NCBI RefSeq assembly: GCF_009659625.1
Contig: NZ_VOIW01000006.1
Coordinates: forward strand, 310,001-374,000
Direction of reading: 5' to 3'
DNA from: Pseudomonas haemolytica
Lineage (GTDB): Bacteria; Pseudomonadota; Gammaproteobacteria; Pseudomonadales; Pseudomonadaceae
DNA: 64,000 bases
The position numbers and the translations under genes are program-made. Position 1 is the stretch's first letter, and the number at the start of each line of letters is the position of its first letter. Below the pieces are notes generated by a model, which was not told the DNA's origin, did no database searches, and saw nothing but the letters and a program-made list of their open reading frames with translations. Shown one piece after another: positions 1 through 11,500 of the stretch.

Positions 1-3000
1 CGCGCCATGCCAGGTCATAGCTGGCTTGTGCCACCGCATCACCGCCAAAGCAGTAGACCCGCACCGCAGGCGGGTTACCATCGCGCTCGGCATGCTCGGC
101 CAGTTGTTGCAGATACACCGGCGGAAACACAGCCATCGTGACGTTATGGCGGTGCATCTGCGCATAGGTGTATTCGGGCAACCACAGGCTGTCATCACGG
201 ATCAACACGCTCGCGCCATTGATCAGCGGGTGCATCCAACCTTCGTGGGAGCCGTCGAAGGCGAACGACATGAAGTGCAATTCACAATCGCTCGGCGACG
301 TTTCATAGCGTTCGCCGGTAGCGATGATGTGTGCGACCAATGGACCATGGGCAACCGCCACACCTTTGGGCATACCGGTGGAACCAGAGGTGTAGATCAC
401 ATAGGCGAGGTTGTCACCCTCGAGCCTGACATTCGGTGCTGCATCACTGAAATCCGCCCACGTTTCGGTACGATCAATGGTCAGCATCTGCATGCCGTCG
501 GGGACCGGCAGCTGCGCTAACGCACGGGTGTGGGTGAGCAGCAGCTGTGCACGGCTGTCCTGCATCATGTACAGCAAGCGATCACGCGGGTATTCGATAT
601 CCAGCGGCACGTAGACGCCACCGGCCTTGAGCACCGCAAGGAACGCCACCATGATGTCGGCGCTGCGCGGCATGGCGATGGCCACGCGTACTTCGGGGCC
701 GATGCCACGGGCGATCAAGGCATGGGCCAGGCGATTGGCCTGGCGGTCGAGCTCGCCGTAGGTCAGGGTTTGCGCGTCAAATTTCACCGCGATGGCTGCC
801 GGATTCTCGCGGGCACGGTCGGCCACCAACTCGTGTACCAGGCGCTGGGCCAAGAAGCCAGAGTCCGTGCGATTCCAAAGCTGCAGAATGTGCTGCTGCT
901 CTTCAACGTCGAGCAGGTTCAACTGGCCAATACCTTGCTGCTGATCGGCAACCATTGCCTGCAACAGGTTTTGCCAATGGCGTGCCATGCGCTCGATGGT
1001 GGCGGCTTCAAACAGATCGGTGCTGTAGCCCAGGGAAGCCCAGAGCCCCTCGCGACTGTCGTGAGCATCCAGGTCAAGATCAAAGTGAGCCGTGCGGGTT
1101 TCCCAGCTGATGTTTTCGAAACGCAGGTGCGCAAGCGTCGGCGCATCGACGGTGGGCCCGTCGGTCTGGTAATTGAACATCACCTGGAACAGCGGGTTGA
1201 GGCTCAGGCTGCGCTCCGGTTGCAGCGCCTCCACCAGTTGCTCGAACGGCAGGTCCTGATGGGCCTGGGCTTCCAAGGCACGCTGGCGGACCTGGGCGAG
1301 TAACTCACGCACGGTGGTGTGCCCGTCAATGTCGGCCTTGAGCACTTGGGTATTGACGAAAAAGCCGATCAGGCGCTCGGTCTCGGCCCGGTTGCGATTG
1401 GCAATCGGCACACCGACGCGCACGTCTTGCTGGCCGCTGTAGCGGTGCAACAGGGCTTGGAAGGACGCCAGCAGCAGCATGAACATCGTCACGCCCTGAG
1501 CCTGGGCCAAGTCTTTGAGGCCGGCAGTGAGCGAGGCCGGCAACAACACCTCCAGACGCGCACCACGATGGCTCTGCTGAGCCGGCCGCTGGTGATCGAA
1601 CGGCAGCTCGAGGACCGGCTGCTCCCCGCCCAACAGGTCGCGCCAATAGCTCAGTTGCCGCTGCTGCTCACCCGCTTCCATCCAGTCGCGCTGCCACAAG
1701 GCGTAGTCGACGTACTGGATCGGCAGGTCCGGTAGCTGCACGTCCTGGCCTTGGCTGTAGGCGGCATACAGTTGCATCAACTCATCGACCATGACCTGCA
1801 TCGACCCGCCATCGGAAACGATGTGGTGCTGCACCAGCACCAGCACATGCTCATCCGCCGACAGGCGCAGCACGGTCACGCGCAACAGCGGGCCCTGCTG
1901 CAAATTGAACAGCCGTGCGATTTCGGCTTCGACGCGCATTTGCACATCGGCCTCTTGCGCCTCGGCAAACACGATAGAGACCGGGGCGAACGCTTGAATG
2001 ACTTGCACTGCCCCCGCGTCCGTCTGTTGTATATGCGTGCGCAGACTTTCATGACGCGCCACCAGGGTGTCGAAGCTGCGCTGCAAGGCCGCGATATCGA
2101 GTGGGCCGTGCAGGCGCAATGCGCTGGGGATGTGGTAAGCAGCGCTGTCAGGCTCCAGTTGCCATAGGAACCATTGGCGTTCCTGGGCATACGACAACCG
2201 CAACGGCTGATCACGATTCACCGCTCGCATCGGCGGTGCCGACGGCGCTGCGTGCGCCGCGTCAGCCACCACGCTGGCAACAAAGCCTTGCAGACGCGGC
2301 TGCTCGAACAGGCTGCGCAGCGGCACATCGTGGCCAAGCAACTGACGCAACTGCGAGATGACTTGCATCGCCAGCAACGAGTGCCCACCCATCTCAAAGA
2401 AATGGTCGGTCAACCCTACTCGCTCGGCCCCCAGGACCTTGGCCCACACGGCCGCTACCTGCTGCTCTAGCGCGGTCACCGGTGCAACCCATGCCTGCTG
2501 CAGCAGGCTGGCATCGGGTTTGGGCAGGGCTTGGCGGTCGAGCTTGCCATTGGGGTTGAGCGGCATGCGTTCCAGGAACATCAGATGCGCGGGCACCATG
2601 TAATCCGGCAGTTGCTCGCGTAGCACGCTTTTAAGCGCGTCGGCGTCTTGCGGGTCGGCCACCAGATAGGCAACCAGTTGGTTATCGGCCGCCAGAACCA
2701 GGGCTTCACGCACGCCATCCTGGGCCAGCACCAGCGCTTCGATTTCTCCCAGCTCAATGCGAAAACCGCGAATTTTTACCTGATGGTCTACTCGGCCGAC
2801 GTACTCGATAACACCATCGGCGCGGTAGCGCGCAAGGTCGCCGGTGCGGTACAGGCGCTCGCCACTGCCACCCAATGGGGCCGGCACAAAGCGGTCAGCG
2901 GTCAGCCCCGGACGGTTCAGATAAGCACGGGCCAGGCCGCATTCACTGCCGATATACAACTCGCCCACCGCGCCCAATGGCGCCAGGTTCAGGTCGCGAT

Positions 3001-5512
3001 CCAGCACATACAGCCCCCGGCCCGGCAGTGCGCGGCCAATCGGACTGGCGGTGGCACCAACGCCGTCATCGCCTGACGTGCAGTCCAGCACGCTCGAAAC
3101 CACAGTAGCTTCGGTCGGGCCGTAGGTGTTGAGCAACCGTACATGGCCGAGGCCGGCTTTCAACCATTGCGCCGGCCCGTCCAGCGGCATCGCTTCACCG
3201 CCGATATGAACCTGACGCAGCGCACCGTACGAACGCGGCCCCGCCGCCAGACAATCCAGCAGGAACAAATTCCAATAGGCTGTCGGCAAGTCGGCCAGGG
3301 TGATGCGCTGGGCGATGATTTCAGCGTATAGCCGTGCGCTGTCCCACAACTCGGCACCGCGTAAGACCACGGTGGCACCGTGGGTCAATGCCGGGTAAAG
3401 CTGCTCGACGAAGCCGTCGAAGTTCAGGGTCGAGAATTGCAGCACGCGATCATCAGGCACCAGGCGTGAATAACCGGCGGCGATGCTGGAAAACTCGGTC
3501 AGCGCCGCATGATTGATCGCCACACCCTTGGGCTTGCCGGTGGAACCGGAGGTGTAGATCACATAGGCGAGGTTCTGCGGGGCCACTGTCACCTGTGGAT
3601 CATCTTGCGCACAGCGCTGCAACGCCGCTTCGGCGCGATCTATATCCAACCGTGCCACACCAGCAGGCAACGCCAGTTGCTGTGTGGATTGGCACAGCAC
3701 CAAACGCACGTCACTGTCTTGCAACATGTGCAACAGGCGTTCGCGCGGGTATTGCGGGTCGAGCGGCACATACGCACCACCAGCCTTGAGGACCGCCAAC
3801 AGGCTGATGACCATGGCAAACGAGCGCTCTACCGCGACGCCGATCATCACCTCGGGGCCGGTGCCCTGGCTGATCAGGTAATGGGCCAGCCGGTTGGCCT
3901 GGTGATTCAGGTCGGCATACGTGAGCGACTGACCGTCAAGGCACAACGCAACAGCGTGCGGCCGTTGCTGCGCCTGGGCTTCAAACAGACCATGAACGCA
4001 GCTTGCGCTTTCAAACGCAGCAGCACTGTTGTTCCAGTCATCCAGCAGTTGTCGCTGCTCTTGGCCGGCCAACATCGCCACTTGGTCGATACGCCACTGC
4101 GCACCATCGGCCAGCGTGCGCAACAGGGTTTGCCAGTGCTGCGCCATGCGCTCCACGGTGGCCGCTTCAAACAGGTCGGTGGCGTACGTCCACGAAGCCC
4201 AGAGGCCCTGATCGGTTTCCTCGGTGTCCAGGCTCAGGTCGAACTGGGTGCTTTGCTCTTCAAACGCAAGGGGCTGCACTGCCAGGCCCGGCAATTGGTG
4301 TTTGCCAGCCGGTTTTCGCGCTTGGACCTGATGATTGAACATCACCTGGAACAACGGGTTATGGCTCAGGCTGCGTTCAGGTTGCAGCGCCTCCACCAGT
4401 TGCTCGAACGGCAGGTCCTGGTGGTTCTGGGCCTCCAGCGAACGCTGTTTGACCTGGGCCAGCAACTGACTGAATGTCATTTGCCCTTCGATATCAGCCT
4501 TGATCACCTGGGTATTGACGAAGAAGCCGATCAGGCCCTCGGTCTCGCCACGGTTTCGGTTGGCGTTCGGCACGCCCACGCGGATATCGGATTGGCCGCT
4601 GTAGCGATACAACAGGGTCTGGAACGAGGCCAGCAACAGCATGAACAGGGTCACGCCCTCGCGTTGCGCCAAGGCCCTGAGGCTGGCGGCCAGCGCCGGC
4701 TCCAGCGCGACATCATGGCGCGCGCCCCGGTAACTCTGCCGGGCTGGGCGCGGATGGTCCAAAGGCAACTCCAATACCGGTTGCGTGCCGCCCAACTGTT
4801 CGCACCAATAACCCAGCTGACGCGCTTTCTCTCCGGCTTCCATCCAGCTGCGCTGCCACAGAGCATAGTCCGCATACTGGATCGACAACGGCGCCAGCTG
4901 ACATTCAAGGCCTTGGCTGAAAGCAGCGTAGAACTGCATCAGCTCTTGCACCATGATCCCCATTGACCAGCCATCCGAGACAATGTGGTGTTGCACCAGC
5001 ACCAGCACATGTTCCTCTTCGCCCAGATGCAGCAAGCTCAACCGCAATAGAGGCCCGTGCTGCAAGTCGAATGGCCGCGTAATTTCTGCCTGCACGCTGG
5101 CCTGCAACTGCGCTTCGTTCACTGCGCGCTCAGCCATCGCTATGTGCGTATGTTCCAGCACCACTTGGGAACGGCTTTCGCCCTGCAGATTCAGACGCGT
5201 GCGCAAGCTTTCATGGCGCGCCAGCAAGCTGTCGAAACTGCGCTGCAACGCTTGCTTGTCCAAAGTGCCGGTGAGGCGCAGTACGCCCGGAATATGATAA
5301 GCGGCACTGTCAGGGTCCAGTTGCCAGAGAAACCACTGGCGCTCCTGGGCATAGGACAGCGGCGTGGCCTGGCCGGCCTCGCGCACCGAGACGATCGGCA
5401 ATTGCGCAAAGCTCATGCCACGGCTTTGCAGGCGTTGGTAAAACTGCTGGCGTTGTTCCAGAGGCAGGCGAAGAAAGCGCGAGACCAGATCAGTATTCGG
5501 GTTGGAAAGCAT
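1..5512 (-). CDS. pvdJ: Pyoverdine-type non-ribosomal peptide synthetase, PvdJ-like (3' end outside window)
   Basis: Reads leftward from ATG at 5512 and is still open at base 1, giving about 1837 residues. Domain order: condensation (HHIVSDGWSM near residue 178), adenylation (TSGSTGKPKG near 657), carrier (GGHSL near 1040), condensation (HHIVSDGGSM near 1232), adenylation (TSGSTGMPKG near 1710, cut by the edge). Pocket residues of the first adenylation domain, aligned by eye to GrsA, read D-G-E-D-H-G-T-V-V, a lysine-type code. The second begins D-G-E like the hydroxyornithine-type domain of the gene upstream. No epimerase is seen. The start lies three bases after the stop of the upstream synthetase, so the two are co-transcribed. 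Lys then (formyl)hydroxyornithine matches PvdJ of P. aeruginosa (known for that family). The second condensation domain has Gly where Trp normally follows HHxxxDG. Naming is inference; the synthetase call is secure. Confidence 0.88.
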   Translation of the reverse strand, partial: MLSNPNTDLVSRFLRLPLEQRQQFYQRLQSRGMSFAQLPIVSVREAGQATPLSYAQERQWFLWQLDPDSAAYHIPGVLRLTGTLDKQALQRSFDSLLARHESLRTRLNLQGESRSQVVLEHTHIAMAERAVNEAQLQASVQAEITRPFDLQHGPLLRLSLLHLGEEEHVLVLVQHHIVSDGWSMGIMVQELMQFYAAFSQGLECQLAPLSIQYADYALWQRSWMEAGEKARQLGYWCEQLGGTQPVLELPLDHPRPARQSYRGARHDVALEPALAASLRALAQREGVTLFMLLLASFQTLLYRYSGQSDIRVGVPNANRNRGETEGLIGFFVNTQVIKADIEGQMTFSQLLAQVKQRSLEAQNHQDLPFEQLVEALQPERSLSHNPLFQVMFNHQVQARKPAGKHQLPGLAVQPLAFEEQSTQFDLSLDTEETDQGLWASWTYATDLFEAATVERMAQHWQTLLRTLADGAQWRIDQVAMLAGQEQRQLLDDWNNSAAAFESASCVHGLFEAQAQQRPHAVALCLDGQSLTYADLNHQANRLAHYLISQGTGPEVMIGVAVERSFAMVISLLAVLKAGGAYVPLDPQYPRERLLHMLQDSDVRLVLCQSTQQLALPAGVARLDIDRAEAALQRCAQDDPQVTVAPQNLAYVIYTSGSTGKPKGVAINHAALTEFSSIAAGYSRLVPDDRVLQFSTLNFDGFVEQLYPALTHGATVVLRGAELWDSARLYAEIIAQRITLADLPTAYWNLFLLDCLAAGPRSYGALRQVHIGGEAMPLDGPAQWLKAGLGHVRLLNTYGPTEATVVSSVLDCTSGDDGVGATASPIGRALPGRGLYVLDRDLNLAPLGAVGELYIGSECGLARAYLNRPGLTADRFVPAPLGGSGERLYRTGDLARYRADGVIEYVGRVDHQVKIRGFRIELGEIEALVLAQDGVREALVLAADNQLVAYLVADPQDADALKSVLREQLPDYMVPAHLMFLERMPLNPNGKLDRQALPKPDASLLQQAWVAPVTALEQQVAAVWAKVLGAERVGLTDHFFEMGGHSLLAMQVISQLRQLLGHDVPLRSLFEQPRLQGFVASVVADAAHAAPSAPPMRAVNRDQPLRLSYAQERQWFLWQLEPDSAAYHIPSALRLHGPLDIAALQRSFDTLVARHESLRTHIQQTDAGAVQVIQAFAPVSIVFAEAQEADVQMRVEAEIARLFNLQQGPLLRVTVLRLSADEHVLVLVQHHIVSDGGSMQVMVDELMQLYAAYSQGQDVQLPDLPIQYVDYALWQRDWMEAGEQQRQLSYWRDLLGGEQPVLELPFDHQRPAQQSHRGARLEVLLPASLTAGLKDLAQAQGVTMFMLLLASFQALLHRYSGQQDVRVGVPIANRNRAETERLIGFFVNTQVLKADIDGHTTVRELLAQVRQRALEAQAHQDLPFEQLVEALQPERSLSLNPLFQVMFNYQTDGPTVDAPTLAHLRFENISWETRTAHFDLDLDAHDSREGLWASLGYSTDLFEAATIERMARHWQNLLQAMVADQQQGIGQLNLLDVEEQQHILQLWNRTDSGFLAQRLVHELVADRARENPAAIAVKFDAQTLTYGELDRQANRLAHALIARGIGPEVRVAIAMPRSADIMVAFLAVLKAGGVYVPLDIEYPRDRLLYMMQDSRAQLLLTHTRALAQLPVPDGMQMLTIDRTETWADFSDAAPNVRLEGDNLAYVIYTSGSTGMPKGVAVAHGPLVAHIIATGERYETSPSDCELHFMSFAFDGSHEGWMHPLINGASVLIRDDSLWLPEYTYAQMHRHNVTMAVFPPVYLQQLAEHAERDGNPPAVRVYCFGGDAVAQASYDLAWR

Positions 5513-5515
5513 GGT

Positions 5516-8500
5516 TCAAATCGCCTCTAGTTCGCTCAGAAAGTCACGAAGATCATCAAAGTCTTCCGCGGTACCGGCGCGGAAGGTGGCAGCGGCCTGC
5601 ACATAGGCGCGCAACGAATCGGTCTGGAACACTTCCACCAACGGCACTTCCAGGCCCAGTTCGGACTGGACGCGGGAAGTGATCTGGATGGCCAGCAGTG
5701 AATGGCCGCCGATTTCAAAGAAGTTGTCGTTCAAGCCCACCTGCGGCAGGCGCAGCACGTCGGCCCAGATCGCGGCGACCTGTTGCTCCAGCTCGGTTTG
5801 TGGCGCTACGTAGTGTTGCTGCAGCTGGCTCGGATCCGGCTCGGGCAGGCCTCGGCGGTCAAGCTTGCCGTTGGGCGTGAGCGGCATCTGCGCCAGGAAC
5901 ATGAAGTACGCCGGCACCATGTAATCGGGCAGGCGAGTTTTCAAGGCGCGGCGCAGGGTGTCGCGGAATACGGCTTCGTCGGGCATCGCCTCTGCCGGCA
6001 CGACATACGCCACCAGTTGCTTGCCGGTCGGGCCGTCCTGGGCGACGACAACGGTTTCACCGACGCTATTCTGTTCACGCAGGCGCGCTTCGATTTCGCC
6101 CAATTCAATGCGAAAGCCACGGATTTTCACTTGGTGGTCGACACGGCCGAGGTAATCCACCACACCATCAGGGCGGCCACGGGTCAGGTCGCCACTGCGA
6201 TAGACACGGCTGCCAGGTTTGCCGAACGGGTCCGGCACGAAACGTTCGGCGGTGAGTGCCGGACGCTCCAGATAACCCCGCGCTACGCCCTCGCCCCCCA
6301 GGTACAACTCACCGGCCACGCCGATGGGTTGCAGGTTGAGCTGTGAATCGAGCACATAGCCGCTGCGGTTGCCCAGCAAGGTGCCAATCGGTGCGTAGAC
6401 AGCGCCGCATGGGTCGCCTTTGCGTGCTTTCCACAACAACGGTGTGACCACGGTTTCCGTCGGGCCGTAGCCGTTGAACAGATAGGTGGGCTTGAGCGCG
6501 CGCCATGCCAAGTCGTAGCTGGCTTGGGCCACCGCATCACCACCGAAGCAGTAAACCCTGACCGCCGGTGGGTTACCGTCACGCTCGGCATGTTCGGCCA
6601 GCTGCTGCAGATAAACCGGTGGGAACACTGCCATGGTCACGTTATGACGGTGCATCTGCTGGTAGGTGTACTCCGGCAGCCACAGGCTGTCATCACGGAT
6701 CAACACACTGGCGCCATTGATCAGCGGGTGCATCCAGCCTTCGTGGGAACCATCGAAGGCAAAGGACATGAAGTGCAGCTCGCAATCGGCCGGGCTGGTT
6801 TCATAGCGTTCGCCGGTGGCGATGATATGCGCAACCAGAGGCCCGTGAGACACCGCCACGCCTTTGGGCATACCGGTGGAGCCCGAGGTGTAAATCACGT
6901 AGGCGAGGTTGTCACCGTCCAACGAGACGTCGGGCGCGGTATCGCTGTAATCGGCCCAGTCTTCGCTGCGATCGATTGCCAGGGCGCCCAGGCCCTCAGG
7001 GATCGGCAGTTGCTGCAACGCACGGGTATGGGTCAACAGCAACTGCGCGCGACTGTCCTCCATCATGTACAGCAGGCGATCACGCGGGTACTCGATATCC
7101 AGCGGCACATACACACCACCCGCTTTCATCACCGCGAGAAAGGCCACCATGATTTCGGCGCTGCGCGGCATGGCGATCGCTACGCGTACCTCCGGGCCGA
7201 CGCCACGGGCAATCAGAGCATGGGCCAGCCGGTTGGCCTGGCGATCCAGTTCGCCGTAGCTCAGGGTTTGCGCGTCGAACTTCACCGCCACCGCGTCCGG
7301 GGTTTGCAGGGCGCGGTCGCCCACCAACTCGTGCACCAGGCGCTGGGCCGGGAAGCCTGCGCCGCTGCAATCCCACACTTGCAGGATGTGCTGCTGCTCG
7401 GCAGCGTCGAGCAACTTCAACTGGCCAATCATCTGCTGCTGGTCGGCAACCATGGCCTGCAACAGGTTCAGCCAGTGACGCGCCATGCGTTCAATAGTGG
7501 AGGCTTCAAACAGGTCGGTGGCGTAGCTCAGGGAAGCGGCCAAGCGGTCCTCGGCCTCCTCGATATCCAGGGTCAGGTCGAATTGCGCGACCGCTTCATC
7601 CCAGCTCACCGGGCTCATGTCCAACTGTGCCAAGCGCTGCAAATGGCGACCGGACAGGCTGATATGGTGGTTGAACGCCACCTGGAACAATGGGCTCAGG
7701 CTGAGGCTGCGTTCAGGCTGCAAGGCTTCCACCAGTTGCTCGAACGGCAGGTCCTGGTGGGCCTGGGCCTCCAGTGCGCGCTGCTTGACCTGTGCCAGCA
7801 ACTGATGAACGGTGGTGTGCCCGTCGATATCGGCCTTGAGCACTTGGGTGTTGACGAAAAAGCCGAGCAGGCGTTCGGTCTCGACACGGTTGCGGTTGGC
7901 GATCGGCACGCCAACGCGGATGTCCCGCTGGCCGCTATAGCGATGCAGCAACACCTGATAGGACGCCAGCAACAGCATGAACAGCGTCACGCCTTCACGC
8001 TGGGCCAGGTGCTTGAGACTATCGATCAATGGTGTCGGCAGTTCGATATTCAAGCGTGCCCCACGATGGGTCGGTACGGCGGGACGCTGGTGATCGAACG
8101 GCAACTCCAGCACCGGTTGCTCACCGCCGAGCAGGGCACGCCAGTAATCGAGTTGACGAGTCTTCTCCCCTGCTTCCATCCAGTTGCGTTGCCATACGGC
8201 ATAGTCGGCATACTGGATGGGCAGCGCCGGTAAGTGCAGGTCCTGGCCCTGGCTGTAGGCGGCGTAGAGTTGCACCAGTTCGTCGACCATGACTTGCATC
8301 GACCAACCGTCAGAGATGATGTGGTGCTGCACCAGCACCAGCACATGTTCGTCTTCAGCCAGCCGCAACAGGCTGACGCGCATCAATGGGCCCTGCCGCA
8401 GGTCGAATGGCTGGGTGATCAGCGCTTCGACCATCGCCTTCAACCCTGCCTGGTCGGCGTCCATCGAAGCTAACTGAACGCGTGCCTGCGGGTTGATGAC

Positions 8501-11500
8501 TTGTACGGTGCGTGCGGTTTCCTGGTGCAGATGAGTGCGCAGGCTTTCATGGCGCGCCACCAGCGTGTCGAAAGCGCGCTGCAAGGCGACCTTGTCCAGC
8601 TGACCTGTGAGGCGCAGGGTGCTGGGTACGTGATAGGCCGCGCTGGTGGGGTCCAGTTGCCAGAGGAACCATTGGCGTTCCTGGGCATAGGACAACAGCA
8701 ACGGTTGGTCACGCGCTACCGCCGTCATCTGGGGTGCTGAGTCGTTCACGCGGCCCAGGGCCGCCACGAATTCCCTCAACACTGGCTGTTCGAACAACGT
8801 CTTGAGCGCCACCTCGATACCCAGGCCATGGCGTACGCGGGACACAACCTGCGTCGCCAGCAACGAATGCCCACCCATCTCGAAGAAGTGATCACTTAGC
8901 CCAACCCGCTCGGCACCGAGCACCTGCGCCCAGATAGCCGCGACTTGTTGTTCCACGGCGCTCACCGGCGCAATCCAATTGGCCAGGGACTGGCTGGCAT
9001 CGGGCTTGGGCAGTGCGGCGCGGTCCAGCTTGCCGTTGGGGCTCAGCGGTAGCCGGTCAAGTAATACCAGGTGCGCGGGCACCATGTAGTCCGGCAGTTC
9101 CTCGCGCAGGGTGGCCTTGAGCTGTTCACACAAGGCGCCCTGGGCTGATTCGGACAGCGCCTGGCTGGCCACGACATAGCCCACCAACTGGTTATCCGCG
9201 GCGATCACCAAGGCTTCGCGCACACTGGACTGGGCCAGCAGCCGCGCTTCGATTTCGCCCAATTCAATCCGGAAACCACGCACTTTCACCTGGTGGTCTA
9301 TACGCCCCACGTACTCGATCATGCCGTCGGCGCGGTAACGTGCCAGGTCGCCGGTGCGGTACAGGCGGCCCGCCCCCCCGGCGCAGAATGGGTCGGGAAT
9401 AAAACGATCCGCCGTCAGATCAGGGCGGTTGAAGTAGCCTCGTGCCAGCAGCGGCCCACCGATCACCAGCTCGCCTGCGACACCTACCGGCACCGGGTTG
9501 AGGTTGGCATCCAGCAGATAGATGGCGCGCCCATCCAGCACGCGCCCGATAGGCATCATTGACGGCAAGGCTTCGCGACCGTCCACGTAGGCTGCGCAAT
9601 CCAGCGCGGTGGCGGTCACAGTCGCCTCGGTCGGGCCATAGGTGTTGAGCAGGCGCACATGCTGCAAACCCGCCTCGCGCCACGCGTTCAGCCCTTCCGG
9701 CGGCATGGCTTCGCCACCGATGTGCAGTTGGCGAAGGCGTCCGTAATCGCGTGGCCCCCGCTCGGCAAAATCGCGCACCAGTTGCAGCCAGTAGGCGGTG
9801 GTCAGGTCGACCACGGAAATGTCGTGGTCGAGCAGTTGCTGGTAGAAGGTGTCGCTGTCCCACAGGTCGCCGCCGCGCACCACTACGGCTGCGCCGCTGC
9901 ACAAGGCCGGGTACAGTTGCTCGACGAAACCGTCGAAATTGAAGGTGCCAAATTGCAGCACGCGGTCATGGGATTGCAACGCAAACAACTCACAGAACAC
10001 TTCCACATGCCGTGCCAGTGAAGCCTGGTCGATGCCCACACCTTTGGGTCGGCCGGTGGAACCGGAGGTGAACATCACGTAGGCCAGGTGGGTGGGCTGA
10101 GCCCGTGGCAATGGGTTTTGCGCGCTGTAGTCGGCGAGCCAGCCGGACGCCTGCTCCAGGCACACCAGGGTCAGGTTGTCAGTGATCGGTAACCGTTCAA
10201 GCAGCGGCTGCTGGGTCAGCAGCAGTTGCAAGCCGCTGTCTTCGATCATGCACTGCAGGCGCTCGGCCGGATATTTGGGATCCAGCGGCACATAGGCGCC
10301 GCCGGCCTTGAGCACTGCCAGCAGGCCGACAATCATCTCCAGGGAACGGTCCACCGCCACACCCACCAGGCTATCGGCGGCGACGCCCAGCTCGATCAGA
10401 CGATGGGCTAAACGGTTGCTACGCACGTTGAGTTCGGCATAGCTCATGCGCTGTTGATCGAGGATCAGCGCGATGTTATTCGGGTGCAGCGCTGCCTGTT
10501 GCTCGAAGCGCTGCAGCACGCTGGCCTGGGCCGGTTGAGCAGCGTGAGGCGGGTTCCAGTCGTGGAGCACGCGCAGGTGTTCATGGGCAAGCAGCAGCGG
10601 GATCGCGCCGAGAGCTTGCTGCGGGGCGGCAACAAACTGCTGCAACAGACCTTGCAGGTACGCCGCGATGTGTTGCACGGCGTCAGTGGCAAACTCCGCG
10701 CACAGGTATTCCAGGTGCAGGCTCAGGCGCTGGCCGCCATGTGCGGTAAGGGTCAGCGGGTAGTTGGTACGCTCCTGATGACTGACGTTACTGAAGCGTA
10801 GGCCGATGTCGTCCGACTGTTCCAGGCTCTTGGCCACCGGGAAATTTTCGAACACCACCAGGGTATCGAACAGCGCCTCACCGGCCGAGCCGGCCCAGCG
10901 CTGGATATCAAACAGCGGCGTGTGCTCATGCTCGCGCATTTCCAGGTTGAGCGCCTGTACCGTGCGCACCCAGTCGCTGACGCTCTGCGCCGGATTGGCC
11001 GCGGCAATCAGGGGCAAGGTATTGATAAACAGACCGACTTGCTGCTCGACACTCGCCAACTGCGCCGGCCGCCCCGACACCGTCACCCCACAGGTCACGC
11101 TGGCCTGGCCGGTATAGCGCTGCAGCAACAATAGCCACGCCGATTGCACCAGCGTGTTGAGGGTCACCTGATGAGTGCGGGCGAAGGCGACCAGGCGCCG
11201 AGTCTGGTCCTCGTCCAGCTCGCAGCGAACTTCACCGTATGCAACGGCATTCAGCTCTGCGGTCTTGGCCACGCTGTGCGCAAGGTGCGTCGGCTCGTCC
11301 AACTGCGCCAGGCGTTGGCGCCAGAACGCCTCGCCCAGCGCCGGATCCTGTTGCTGCAGCCAGGCAATGTGGTGGGAGAACGCCGCTCCAGCTGGCGGCA
11401 GAGCCTGCCCCTTGCAGACTTGCAGCACTTCGTTGAGGACCAGCGCGTTACTCCAGCCATCCATCAAGATGTGATGGCTTGTGTAGATCAGGTGCCAGCG

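Noticed and set aside
3509..4966. Open plus-strand frames antisense to the peptide synthetases (also 6524-8233, 11144-12913, 12923-14389, 14486-16567)
   Set aside because: They are mirror frames of GC-rich coding DNA; translations are rich in His, Gln and Arg with no family pattern, and the minus-strand proteins are continuous with clear NRPS domains.
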